DNA from: Candidatus Zixiibacteriota bacterium
GTDB lineage: Bacteria > Zixibacteria > MSB-5A5 > JAABVY01
NCBI GenBank assembly: GCA_011056555.1
Contig: DSEQ01000010.1
Coordinates: forward strand, 34,140-98,139
DNA: 64,000 nt
Direction: 5' to 3'
Below the pieces are notes generated by a model. The model did no database searches. It had not been told where the DNA came from and saw only the letters and a program-made list of their open reading frames with translations. Positions 34,694 to 44,030 of the stretch are shown here, one piece after another. Every line of letters begins with the position of its first letter. Positions within the stretch are counted from its first letter, which is position 1. Both the position numbers and the translations under genes were made by a program.

Positions 34694-35455
34694 ATGTCCG
34701 GTATCCTGAAAGTTATACTTGTAATCTCCCTTCTTATAAATGTGGTCGCTGTATGGGGATTATTTCATTATATCTGGTATGGCGGTTCGCCTCTCGGTGA
34801 GTTAAAGCGTAAGCTTCTGGGAGATTCATCCCAGACTTCCTACCAGGATCCATTTTACGAAGAAAATCAGGCTCTGAGCAGGGAAGCAGATGAGGGCAAG
34901 GTTGACTCATTGAGAGTGGTTTTTCTGGGTGCGTCCATCACACGCTCCTGGGACCTGAAAAAATATTTTCCCGAAATACATCCGGTCAACAGGGGAATCG
35001 GAGGGCTTGCGCCGTCTCTTCTCACAAAATTCAAGGAGAATGTCCTCGCATTAAAACCCCGGGCAGTGGTAATAAAATTCTGTTCCATCAATATGAGACC
35101 ATCCCAGCCCGTTCGGGTTCTTCAGGATGCGCTCGACATGATGGTTCAGTTATCTAATGCTAATCAGGTAATCCCTATCGTCTGTACAATTATTCCGGCC
35201 GGAAAGCCAGCGGCACGTATCGGCGACTACAGCGTTGTGGATTCCATCCGGGAGTTCAACCAGTGGGTCAGGGGGTATGCCGATGAAAAATCCATACCGA
35301 TAATAGATTACGCTGCGGCGATTGAGGATGACAACGGTTTTCTGCCGAGGAAATATTCCATGGATGCTGTGCATTTAAACCAGGCTGGCTATGAAATTAT
35401 ATCCAATGCCGCCAGGCCGAGAATTCTCCGTATTTTGGGCATTGATGGAGATTAA
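34694..35455 (+). CDS. Membrane-anchored SGNH/GDSL-type esterase
   Basis: An N-terminal helix (VILVISLLINVVAVWGLF) leads a periplasmic SGNH domain. Blocks: FLGASITRSW (serine nucleophile in GASIT), RGIGGLAPS (oxyanion glycine), KFCSINMR at the usual block III asparagine position, and DAVHLNQAGY (D-x-x-H catalytic pair). It likely removes or adds acetyl groups on exported polysaccharide. It follows the acyltransferase by 21 bases. Confidence 0.85.
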   Translation: MSGILKVILVISLLINVVAVWGLFHYIWYGGSPLGELKRKLLGDSSQTSYQDPFYEENQALSREADEGKVDSLRVVFLGASITRSWDLKKYFPEIHPVNRGIGGLAPSLLTKFKENVLALKPRAVVIKFCSINMRPSQPVRVLQDALDMMVQLSNANQVIPIVCTIIPAGKPAARIGDYSVVDSIREFNQWVRGYADEKSIPIIDYAAAIEDDNGFLPRKYSMDAVHLNQAGYEIISNAARPRILRILGIDGD

Positions 35456-35653
35456 TCCGATAAATTTCAGCTGAACACTACCCGAGCCTTTGTAACTCGT
35501 AAGACAAACTGATGCACAGGGTTATCGGCTGGAATCAAGATCTTATGAATATGCATTTGATCGAGAATATTAATAGTCTGGTATAGACATAATACTTATA
35601 TTAGAAAGATGGATTGGCCCATTAGACAAATAAAACTGTAAACGTCATTTGAA

Positions 35654-36619
35654 ATGAAACATTTTATGCCGGAAGTCAGCGTAATAATTCCAGCTTACAA
35701 CTCCTCCCGATATATAGCGGAGGCATTGGACAGCGTATTTGAACAGACCTTCAAGGATTTTGAAGTAATCGTTGTCGATGATGGCTCCACCGACGATACC
35801 AGGCGGATAATTGAGAATTATCCGCATCAGATTAAATATTTTTACCAAGAAAACGGCGGACCCGCGAAGGCAAGGAATCTTGGAATACGGAAGTCCGAAG
35901 GGAAATATATAGCGTTCCTGGATGCCGATGATCTATGGCTTGCCTCCAAGCTCGAAAAACAGGTCGCTGAGTTCGAGAAAAATCCTGAGCTCGGGATGGT
36001 AATAACTGAGAATTGTCTCTTTGATGACGCGGGTGTTTATCGGGACGTGGTTGGAAAGAGCAATTATCTTATGCATGGCGATCTGGTAACAAATATCTTC
36101 CTGAAAAGCGGCGTCGTAACCCCGACAGTTATGGTGCGCAGGGATGTTTTTGGTGAGATCGGTTTGTTTGAGGAGACGCTCAGGATTGGCGAAGATGACA
36201 ATATGTGGATCAGGATCGCGTTCCATTACCCGGTTGGATTTGTTGATGAGCCCCTGGCGAAAATTCGAGATCACCAGATGCGCACGATGCGTGTCAACCA
36301 GAACTATGCCGTGTATACCCGGGCCAGCGTGGAGATGCTTCTAAATAAATATGACCGTCGGCTGGGTGATAAAATAAGAAAACTGGTGCCCAGGAAATTC
36401 TACCAGGGCAATTTCGGAATTGGCTACCGGCATTTTGAACAGGAAGAATATGCCGAGGCTCGGAAGGCTTTCCGGGAAGCCCTGAAATATGATCGCTGGC
36501 ACTTGAAAGCATATGCTTATATTCTTATGACTATGGTACCGAAGAGAATTATAAGGTTTCTGAGAACTGCAAAGAGAAAGCTTTTGCCAGGCGTTGGTGG
36601 TCCCAAATGGACCCGCTAG
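35654..36619 (+). CDS. Family 2 glycosyltransferase with TPR-like tail
   Basis: GT-A motifs: VSVIIPAYNSSRYI, VDDGSTDDT, FLDADDLW (DXD), GEDDNMWIRI. The last 100 residues contain one or two TPR-like helices (GYRHFEQEEYAEARKAFREA) and then a basic stretch. The tail may hold a partner. Cytoplasmic, sugar unknown. A start at 35654 or 35666 is possible. Confidence 0.87.
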   Translation: MKHFMPEVSVIIPAYNSSRYIAEALDSVFEQTFKDFEVIVVDDGSTDDTRRIIENYPHQIKYFYQENGGPAKARNLGIRKSEGKYIAFLDADDLWLASKLEKQVAEFEKNPELGMVITENCLFDDAGVYRDVVGKSNYLMHGDLVTNIFLKSGVVTPTVMVRRDVFGEIGLFEETLRIGEDDNMWIRIAFHYPVGFVDEPLAKIRDHQMRTMRVNQNYAVYTRASVEMLLNKYDRRLGDKIRKLVPRKFYQGNFGIGYRHFEQEEYAEARKAFREALKYDRWHLKAYAYILMTMVPKRIIRFLRTAKRKLLPGVGGPKWTR

Positions 36620-36771
36620 ATTGAGCGGAGTTTAGCCGGTTGTAACCCATCGATGCCGCTTTGTGTTATCTGCCAGAAGGACAAGATGCGATTATTCCAG
36701 ATTCCGGAGAACGTTGCTGATATCAAAGAGACCATAATTCGTGATACGAAGATTTTTTCAGGTGAGCTATC

Positions 36772-38196
36772 ATGACGCGTGAGCATGGAAATATCGTGCC
36801 GGTAAGATCTGAACTGCGCAAACCGGGCTTCAAGCAGTATATCAGTCAACGGCACATTATCCTGGTGATCCTGGTCTTCTTGTCTGTCATACTGGGGCTG
36901 GCCCTGCCGATGCTGAGGGAAAAGTTTCAGTATGTCCTGATATTGGCAGTCCCGGCCGCAATAATTGGCATACTTGTCCTCAGGAATCCATTCTTCGGCG
37001 TGTGCTTATTCTACATCTATGAGTTCGCAAGGCCGGACAATTTCTTTCCTTCTTTGCGGCCATTGAGAATAGCGATTATTATTCAGGTCGGTACCCTGCT
37101 GGCCTGGATGCTTCAGCTTATAATCCAGAAAAAAAATGTCAGGTGGGACAAATTCAGCTGGGCATACCTGTTCTTCGTGGCAGTGATGGCAGCCGGGGTC
37201 ATCAATGCGGAAATATATGGATTTGCCCTCGACTATACCCAGGAGATGTTTTCTGCCTTCGTTATTTTCACAATTGCGGTTAATGTCACGAATTCATTGA
37301 AAAGGATCAGGATTCTGGTTAATATCCTGCTTCTGATTCATCTGTATTTCGCGATTAAGGGGGTCATCACCGGAGGATTTGTGGGCGGGAGCCTGATGGG
37401 AGATGAAAACGACTTTGCCCTGGCACTGAATGTGATGATTCCATTTGCCTTCTTCTTCTTTCTCAATGCGAAATCAAGGATAAAAAAAGCATTTTATCTC
37501 TTGCTACTGGTTGCCTTCCTGCTCGGCGTGATTTCCAGCCTGTCTCGAGGTGGATGGGTAGGGCTGGTGGTTGTTGTTCTATACTGCATGATTAGATCAA
37601 AACAGAAGCTTCGCAGCTTCGCGATTGTAGTCATGCTTTCAGTGGTGGCGGTATTATTTGCGCCCTCAGAATACTGGGAAGAAGTAGAGTCGATTAAGAA
37701 CACCGGGGAGGGGACAGCCCAGGTCAGAAAAGATTATTGGATGGCCGCGGTCAGGATGTACATAGACCACCCGGTAATAGGTGTGGGGGCAGCTAATGGT
37801 TCATTTCGGATGCCCGAATATTACCAAGGCCGGCTTCAGACCGCAACTCAATGGGGCCGGACATTCCATGGTACCCTGCCGCAGATACTGGCTGAACTGG
37901 GCACTTTGGGCATGGCCGCCTATCTGTTCATGGTCTATTTTGCGTTTAAATACTTAATCGCGGTCGGCAGAGAATATCCGGGAGCCAGAACCGATTATGC
38001 CCCGACTCTGGCAAATGCAATTGTGGGCGCGATATTGGGCTACTTTGCCACCTCCGCCTTTCTCTCTACAGCCTATTATCCTCAGCTCTGGACTCTCTAT
38101 ACACTTACGATTTCTCTCACTTTTATATGCAGGGAAAGATTCAGTCAGCCGACGGCTGAAAGCGGGGACATAGAAAGCAGCCAAATAAAAATGTGA
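36772..38196 (+). CDS. O-antigen-ligase/Wzy-family membrane protein (exosortase-locus type)
   Basis: About twelve membrane helices and the family's Wzy_C features: SRGGWVGLVVVV and HPVIGVGAANGSFRMPEYYQG with a large periplasmic loop. It would join lipid-linked glycan chains or polymerise them outside the inner membrane. The segment YEFARPDNFFPSLRPLRIAI resembles ligases recorded for exosortase A loci. AGGTGA lies 6 bases before the ATG. Confidence 0.88.
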   Translation: MTREHGNIVPVRSELRKPGFKQYISQRHIILVILVFLSVILGLALPMLREKFQYVLILAVPAAIIGILVLRNPFFGVCLFYIYEFARPDNFFPSLRPLRIAIIIQVGTLLAWMLQLIIQKKNVRWDKFSWAYLFFVAVMAAGVINAEIYGFALDYTQEMFSAFVIFTIAVNVTNSLKRIRILVNILLLIHLYFAIKGVITGGFVGGSLMGDENDFALALNVMIPFAFFFFLNAKSRIKKAFYLLLLVAFLLGVISSLSRGGWVGLVVVVLYCMIRSKQKLRSFAIVVMLSVVAVLFAPSEYWEEVESIKNTGEGTAQVRKDYWMAAVRMYIDHPVIGVGAANGSFRMPEYYQGRLQTATQWGRTFHGTLPQILAELGTLGMAAYLFMVYFAFKYLIAVGREYPGARTDYAPTLANAIVGAILGYFATSAFLSTAYYPQLWTLYTLTISLTFICRERFSQPTAESGDIESSQIKM

Positions 38197-38383
38197 CTCA
38201 AACATCAAAGACAAAAAATAGCTTTGATAAGATGTAATAGATAATATATTGCTATAAGATAACTGGATGTGGGACAATCTTTATTTTTAGCGATTTTTCG
38301 GGACTGTCCTATTCTCTGTGGAATGTCAATAGTGAATAATTAGAATTACAGGTATCTAAAACAGACCTGCAGGCTGGCATAAA

Positions 38384-39406
38384 ATGAAGTGTAGAAAAGC
38401 GATCAAAATATCGGCAATAGTACTGGGGGTCATAGTTGTATTAGCTTTCGCTTTTTCATTATACCTGACCCCGGGATATGATAGAATCTCATTCCCAGAC
38501 GGAAAGAAATTCGCATTCAGCATATGCGACGACACTGATGCATCTACCCTGGAAAATGTCAGCCCGATTTATAGACTGCTTGACAGCCTGGGCATCAGGA
38601 CCACGAAAACTGTGTGGGTATTCCCCTCTACAAGTGAAGCATTTCCGGACCAGGGTCAGACTCTCGGTGATTCAGTATATCTGGATTTCGTCCTGGGTCT
38701 GAGAGATAGAGGATTCGAAATTGCCTCCCATGGCGCCAGAGGGGGAAGCTCGAAACGTGACGAGACTATCAGGTCGCTGCATGTGTTCGATTCACTTATA
38801 GGATATTATCCCAGAATATACATCAATCATTATCATAACGCGGAGAATCTATATTGGGGCGTCTACAGGCTCGATTATTGGCCTCTTAGAATGTTGTATA
38901 ATCTGACCAGGGATGATGTTGATTATGTCGGGCATCTACCCGAGACAGAATTCTTCTGGGGAGATATTGCCAAAGAATATATCGAATATGTACCCAATTT
39001 CAGTTTTTATGAAATCAACCTCAGAAAAGTCAATCCGGATATTCCATACCATGATCCGAAGAGACCCTATGTGAACTTCTGGTTTCACACCAGCGACGGC
39101 ATGGACGTTCATGCATTTAACGACTTGTTGAGCGAGGAGAATCTGGATAAGCTCGAGGAAGAGGGCGGGGTCTGCATTGTCTATACACATTTTGCCTACG
39201 ATTTTTGCAGGAATGGAGAGATAAATGATACCACGGTGGAGAGGCTTAAGGACCTTGCCTCACGGGAGGGCTGGTTCGTTCCCGCCTCTGAGATTCTGGA
39301 TTACCTGAGGGAAATAGAAAAGGGAGGAAATAAACTCAGCCTGAGACAAAGATTATATCTTCAATTTCGATGGATAAAAGAGAAGATCGTGTACGGGAGC
39401 TCTTAG
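38384..39406 (+). CDS. Membrane-anchored NodB-fold protein (deacetylase-like)
   Basis: One N-terminal helix (AIVLGVIVVLAFAFSLYL) leads a beta/alpha-barrel with FSICDDTDAST (metal-type aspartates), EIASHGARGGS (metal histidine) and CIVYTHFAYDF. The motifs differ from canonical CE4: the usual HSxxHP histidine pair is reduced to HGARGG and the first block reads DDTD. It may be a divergent deacetylase or a hydrolase of related fold. Periplasmic, on the exported polymer. Confidence 0.7.
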   Translation: MKCRKAIKISAIVLGVIVVLAFAFSLYLTPGYDRISFPDGKKFAFSICDDTDASTLENVSPIYRLLDSLGIRTTKTVWVFPSTSEAFPDQGQTLGDSVYLDFVLGLRDRGFEIASHGARGGSSKRDETIRSLHVFDSLIGYYPRIYINHYHNAENLYWGVYRLDYWPLRMLYNLTRDDVDYVGHLPETEFFWGDIAKEYIEYVPNFSFYEINLRKVNPDIPYHDPKRPYVNFWFHTSDGMDVHAFNDLLSEENLDKLEEEGGVCIVYTHFAYDFCRNGEINDTTVERLKDLASREGWFVPASEILDYLREIEKGGNKLSLRQRLYLQFRWIKEKIVYGSS

Positions 39407-39483
39407 AGTTCTGATCTCATGCCATTCCACCCCCGATTTGCACATGAATGAATTTGATAAGGGCTGCCGATAGATATATTATA

Positions 39484-40515
39484 ATGCTTACGATCAGGGA
39501 ATATACAGCACAGTCTAAGGATGTCTGGTCCAACTTTGTCGCCAGATGTCCTGACTCCAACATCGGGCATCGAATCGAGTGGAAGGAAGTGATGGAGGAA
39601 AGCTTTGGCCGGCGGACAAGATATCTTCTGGCGCTGGACGGTGATGAAATAAGAGGTATACTGCCCCTGGTTATGGTCAGAACCTTCTGGGGAGCAAAAG
39701 CGCTGGTCTCTATGCCCTGGATTGATTACGGCGGTGTATGTGCCATTGATGATGCAGGCACAGGGATGCTGCTGCAGAAGGCCAGGGAGATTGCAGAGCA
39801 GGAAAAGGCCGGCTTTATTGAGCTTCGATCGGTGCAGGCACGCGACAAGAATCTTGCGGACCGGCATGATAAAGTCACCTTTCTGCTCGATACGAACAGA
39901 TCCCCGGAAACAATCTGGAAGGAATTTAACGCCAAGTTGCGTAATCAAATCAGAAAGGCTCATAAAAGCGGACTGTCGACAGAGTTTACCGGCGTCGAAG
40001 GGCTTGATAGGTTCTATAAGGTCTTTTGTAGAAATATGAGAGATCTGGGTACGCCGGTCTGGGGACGCAATTGTTTTGAGAAAGTCCTGACCGCTTTCGG
40101 CAAGGATGCCAGACTGATCCTGGTTGCTAAGGGGTCAAAGACTATTGCAGGCGGAGTTGTGCTTTCCTTCAAGGACCGTGTCTATGTACCCTGGGCCTCC
40201 GCGATAAGGGATTGGATTAAGTATTGTCCAAATCACGCCCTTTACTGGGCAGTTATCAAGGATACCAGCGAGAAGGGATACGATTATTTTGATTTCGGAA
40301 GGTCGACAATTGACAGCAATACCTTCAGGTTCAAGAAACACTGGGTTCCCGTGCCCCAACAGCTTAACTGGCAATATTATTTGAGAACGGCTAAAGATAT
40401 TCCATCAATAAGTCCGGATAATCCGGCCTTTAAGATTTTTGTGAAGCTCTGGCAGAGGCTGCCCTTGCCGATCGCAAATTATTTTGGACCCAAGGTGAAT
40501 AAAATGTTGCCTTAG
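39484..40515 (+). CDS. FemAB-like GNAT aminoacyl/acyltransferase (PEP-CTERM-locus type)
   Basis: Two GNAT folds in tandem, the shape of FemA/FemX proteins. Typical segments: NIGHRIEWKEVMEESFGRR, WIDYGGVCAID, FNAKLRNQIRKAHKSGL, DYFDFGRSTIDSNTFRFKKHW. It matches the FemAB subgroup recorded in exosortase/PEP-CTERM loci, which may add an amino acid or acyl group to the glycan. I chose 39484 because the family starts with IREY-like sequence; an upstream ATG at 39448 is in frame. No ribosome site. Confidence 0.85.
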   Translation: MLTIREYTAQSKDVWSNFVARCPDSNIGHRIEWKEVMEESFGRRTRYLLALDGDEIRGILPLVMVRTFWGAKALVSMPWIDYGGVCAIDDAGTGMLLQKAREIAEQEKAGFIELRSVQARDKNLADRHDKVTFLLDTNRSPETIWKEFNAKLRNQIRKAHKSGLSTEFTGVEGLDRFYKVFCRNMRDLGTPVWGRNCFEKVLTAFGKDARLILVAKGSKTIAGGVVLSFKDRVYVPWASAIRDWIKYCPNHALYWAVIKDTSEKGYDYFDFGRSTIDSNTFRFKKHWVPVPQQLNWQYYLRTAKDIPSISPDNPAFKIFVKLWQRLPLPIANYFGPKVNKMLP

Positions 40516-40560
40516 GATCAAATAACCAGTACTTGATTAAAAATAACACTGGATTCAGAA

Positions 40561-41766
40561 ATGCTTGATTTGGTAGCGCCAGCCGGAACCCCGGTTCCCT
40601 TCAGCTTCTTGCTGAAATCACTTTTTCCTTTGCCCGACTCAAAGGAGCGAGGGGATAGCTTTATCGATAAAATCCAGCAAGAATATAGCATAGAGTATTG
40701 TTATCTTCTGAGCACGGGGCGGGGCGCGCTCTATTTCATACTGCAGGCTGCAAAACAGCTGGCCGACCCGGAAAAACGAGAGGTAATCATTCCGGCATAC
40801 ACATGCTTCTCGGTGCCATCCGCTATTGTGAAAGCAGGCCTCAGGATCAGACTTGTTGATATTGACCCCCGTACGCTGGATTATAATTACAGCCAGCTTG
40901 AAGGTGTCGACAGCAAAGATGGGCTTGCTGTCATGGCCTGCAACCTGTTCGGCATTCTCAGTGATATGCATAAACTGGAACGAATAGCCGGCGAGAACCA
41001 ATTATATCTTATCGATGACGCCGCCCAGTCTATGGGTTCAAGACATGGTTCAAAGTATTCCGGAACATTCGGGGATGCAGGAATTTTCAGTTTGGGTAGG
41101 GGAAAAAACATGACCGCCTACGAGGGCGGTGTGCTGGTTACAAATAACGACCGAATCGCCGGGAAAATAGACGATTCCATAACTGAGCTGGCGAAACCAT
41201 CCATTAAAGCTGAAATTAAAGCATTCAGTAACCTCTTGTTTTACAGCCTTTTTTTAAGGCCGCGGCTTTACTGGATTCCCGCCAGAATCCCCTTTCTGCA
41301 TCTCGGTGAAACTGTGTTTGATCCCGATTTTAAGCTGTCCCAATTGTCCGGTATTCAGAAAAGCGTTTCGGCATTGATGTTTAATGAACTATCAGGAATT
41401 AATAGCATTCGCAAAAAAAATGCACTGGCCATTGGTCAAGCTCTTATCGATAACGGGAGCTATATGATTCCGGGTTATACGGAGAGTAATTGTCCTGCAT
41501 ATATACGTCTTCCGGTCATTTGTCCCAATAATTCATGGCGGGATCGGGCTATTCAGAAGTTAGTTTCGCGGGGAATCAATGCTACAATAATGTATCCATG
41601 CGGGATTCACCAGATTCCGGGAATACGAGAGCATCTCGGGCCAGATTGCGGACATTTTCCGGGCGCTGAAATGGTTGCGGATCGGCTCTTGACCATTCCG
41701 ACTCATCCCTATTTAAAGCAAACACATATTGAAACAATAATTTCAACTCTGGCAGAAATGAAGTGA
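40561..41766 (+). CDS. DegT/DnrJ/EryC1 sugar aminotransferase (PLP)
   Basis: Fold-type I PLP enzyme: STGRGALYFIL near the start, IIPAYTCFSVPSAIVKAG, DDAAQSMGSRHG and the Schiff-base lysine in SLGRGKNMTAYEGG. It would aminate a keto-sugar nucleotide. It overlaps the next deacetylase by 4 bases. Length 401 is normal. The lysine region differs from typical SFHxxKxLT, so the substrate may be unusual. Confidence 0.85.
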   Translation: MLDLVAPAGTPVPFSFLLKSLFPLPDSKERGDSFIDKIQQEYSIEYCYLLSTGRGALYFILQAAKQLADPEKREVIIPAYTCFSVPSAIVKAGLRIRLVDIDPRTLDYNYSQLEGVDSKDGLAVMACNLFGILSDMHKLERIAGENQLYLIDDAAQSMGSRHGSKYSGTFGDAGIFSLGRGKNMTAYEGGVLVTNNDRIAGKIDDSITELAKPSIKAEIKAFSNLLFYSLFLRPRLYWIPARIPFLHLGETVFDPDFKLSQLSGIQKSVSALMFNELSGINSIRKKNALAIGQALIDNGSYMIPGYTESNCPAYIRLPVICPNNSWRDRAIQKLVSRGINATIMYPCGIHQIPGIREHLGPDCGHFPGAEMVADRLLTIPTHPYLKQTHIETIISTLAEMK

Positions 41767-42854
41767 AAGCAAAAGTAAGAAGACTGGTTAAGTTCCTGAT
41801 ATCGGTGATGATGTATTATTCGGGAATACTGCGTTTGTATTCCCGTGTTAAACCAAGGAATTGGTTTGAGCGCAACCTGAAGATTTTATTGTATCACAGG
41901 GTACTGGCCGAGGGGGATAAGAAGAAGGCAGAGCTTCAGCCGGGCATGTGCGTCTTGCAGAGTTCTTTTGAACGCCAGATCCGCTTTATAAAGCGCAAGT
42001 TTGAAATTATCTCTGTTGCGGAATTAGTCGCGATGCTTTCCCGAAATGAATTTCCGGACAAAAGAATTGCACTGGTCACATTCGATGATGGCTGGAGGGA
42101 TAACTATGATTATGCGTTTCCAGTACTGCAAAAATACGGTTCTCCGGCAACCATATTTCTTGCCACGGATTACATATCCTGCAACAATCTTCCCCTTATA
42201 ATCGAGGTTAATCTGCTGCTCTCCGAAGCGGACTTGTGGCCCGACCTTGCGATTCAGATTTTTGAGACTACGGTCAGCGAAAGTGGACAATCAGGACCCG
42301 ACCAAAGTCCGGGGCTTCCCGATAATCCGAAGATGAGAAAAGATCCATTTAAATTTATTAAAGCGGTTATGGGTCTGGATTCCGGCCTGCAAAAAATAAT
42401 TTTGGATAAAATGAAGGCCAGGGCCGCGCTGAATAAATCCGATTCTAATGAGAGGTGGATGCTGAATAAAGAAGAGATAAAGCAGATGTATGCTTCCGGC
42501 ATAGACTTTGGCTCACACGGCAAGTCGCACCAGATTCTTACAGCGCTCGATGAAACAGAACTGATAAGAGAGCTGGAAGAATCAAAACAGAAAATCGAAA
42601 ATATTTTGAATACTGAGGTTATATCGATTGCTTATCCCAATGGTGACTATAATTCTTCGGTAACGCGGTCAGCAAGGGAGTGTGGTTACAAAATTGGAAT
42701 GGCCGTAAGTACTGATGGGGGGACTGCCGATCATCCGGACATATTTGCGATGAAAAGAATAAACATAAATGAGGGCTCAGCTCTGGGGCCGCGGGGCAGG
42801 TTCTCCAAGGCTGTGTTTGCATGCCTTCTGGAAGGGCTTTTCCAACACTTCTAA
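41763..42854 (+). CDS. Polysaccharide deacetylase (NodB-type)
   Basis: It begins with GTG overlapping the aminotransferase stop (gtga). Motifs: LLYHRVL, VTFDDGWRDNYDYAFPVLQKYG, DFGSHGKSHQIL. Both metal histidine positions are present. It probably deacetylates an amino sugar, fitting the upstream aminotransferase. Confidence 0.9.
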   Translation: MKAKVRRLVKFLISVMMYYSGILRLYSRVKPRNWFERNLKILLYHRVLAEGDKKKAELQPGMCVLQSSFERQIRFIKRKFEIISVAELVAMLSRNEFPDKRIALVTFDDGWRDNYDYAFPVLQKYGSPATIFLATDYISCNNLPLIIEVNLLLSEADLWPDLAIQIFETTVSESGQSGPDQSPGLPDNPKMRKDPFKFIKAVMGLDSGLQKIILDKMKARAALNKSDSNERWMLNKEEIKQMYASGIDFGSHGKSHQILTALDETELIRELEESKQKIENILNTEVISIAYPNGDYNSSVTRSARECGYKIGMAVSTDGGTADHPDIFAMKRININEGSALGPRGRFSKAVFACLLEGLFQHF

Positions 42855-42923
42855 GATTTGCGGTCATCTTCCCCAAAGTGTGAAGAAAGCTTGAATCAAT
42901 ATCCTGAATAATCAGATATTTAT

Positions 42924-44030
42924 TTATTCGAAGTAATAGCAGATATCGCCGTCGCCGAGAGAGAAATACCACCTGCGTTCATCGGCCAGGAAGTTTTCGC
43001 CGATAGGGGAGTTATTTTTGTATGTGAAGGGGGAATATTCGGCGGTTTTGATTCTGAATCCGATCTTACGATAATACTCAAGGTTTTGAGGATCATGGGG
43101 AGCTGAGGTAATATAATGTGATCCATTTTGTACTGCAGCTTTGACAGCCTGTTGAAGCAGGATGTTCAAACTCTTATTATCATTCCTGCTGACCAGTGTT
43201 TCCAGCACGGCAGTGAACCGAAGACCGTCCTCATCAATACTGTGATGCACAGCCAAAATACCTTTGACATTCTCATCACGAAGCAATTCCCGGCATTGGA
43301 TTTTTCCGAATGGATACTGGATATAGCGCCAGTTGAGGTAACGGGAATCTCTTATAACGCATATGTCATAATCGGCGGATATCCCGTTCCAGAAATCATC
43401 ATGTTTTTGATCGAATGCCGAAACAGGCTCGAGCTTATATGCGGGGTCTATTTCGAGCTTTCCCGTGTGGCCCCTCAGGCCGGAATACAAGTTTAAGGGT
43501 CCCCCCATAATTGTGCCCAAAAACCTTGCAATCCCGCCGCCGGTTTTGCCTTTCAGTTTAGAATAAATCAATCTATGATATTTCAGGACGTTCAGAAGTT
43601 TCAGTTTTCCCGTTTCCAGTTCTTTTCCGCCCAGGGCCAGTGTGATTTTGTTTGCCGCACGATTGGCAGAGGTTGATAAATGCAGGGGAGATATTTCCTT
43701 TGAAAAAGCCGCAAGTTTCAGTTTCATTCCCGCGGATCGGGCATCCGGCTGGACGGCATAATCGCAACTGCAGACGACTGTCAGAGTGTTATTCCCGACC
43801 TTAAAGAGCATCGGAACGAGCCCATGAACACCCGCTATTCTTTCATTTTTCTCGGCAACCAAAAACGGCGGTATCTTGCTATTGCGAGCGGGATTTAGCT
43901 CATGTCTCCAGCGCCACAGCCTTTTTCTCTTTTCTATGTCAACCGGTGGAAAGATGCGATTGAGCAGGTTGGCTACAGCATCATAGTCCCCCGCAGTCGC
44001 CGGCCGGATTCGAAGTTTTACGCCCTTCAT
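42924..44030 (-). CDS. Two-domain GNAT acyltransferase
   Basis: The first GNAT fold has IRPATAGDYDAVANLLNRI and VCSCDYAVQPDARSAGMKLKLAAF; a second GNAT-like half (NKSLNILLQQAVKAAVQNGS) ends near SPFTYKNN. It overlaps the ligase by 4 bases, last gene of an operon (VOC, ACP, ligase, GNAT). I infer it takes an acyl group from the ACP to a sugar amine or hydroxyl. Confidence 0.8.
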   Translation of the reverse strand: MKGVKLRIRPATAGDYDAVANLLNRIFPPVDIEKRKRLWRWRHELNPARNSKIPPFLVAEKNERIAGVHGLVPMLFKVGNNTLTVVCSCDYAVQPDARSAGMKLKLAAFSKEISPLHLSTSANRAANKITLALGGKELETGKLKLLNVLKYHRLIYSKLKGKTGGGIARFLGTIMGGPLNLYSGLRGHTGKLEIDPAYKLEPVSAFDQKHDDFWNGISADYDICVIRDSRYLNWRYIQYPFGKIQCRELLRDENVKGILAVHHSIDEDGLRFTAVLETLVSRNDNKSLNILLQQAVKAAVQNGSHYITSAPHDPQNLEYYRKIGFRIKTAEYSPFTYKNNSPIGENFLADERRWYFSLGDGDICYYFE

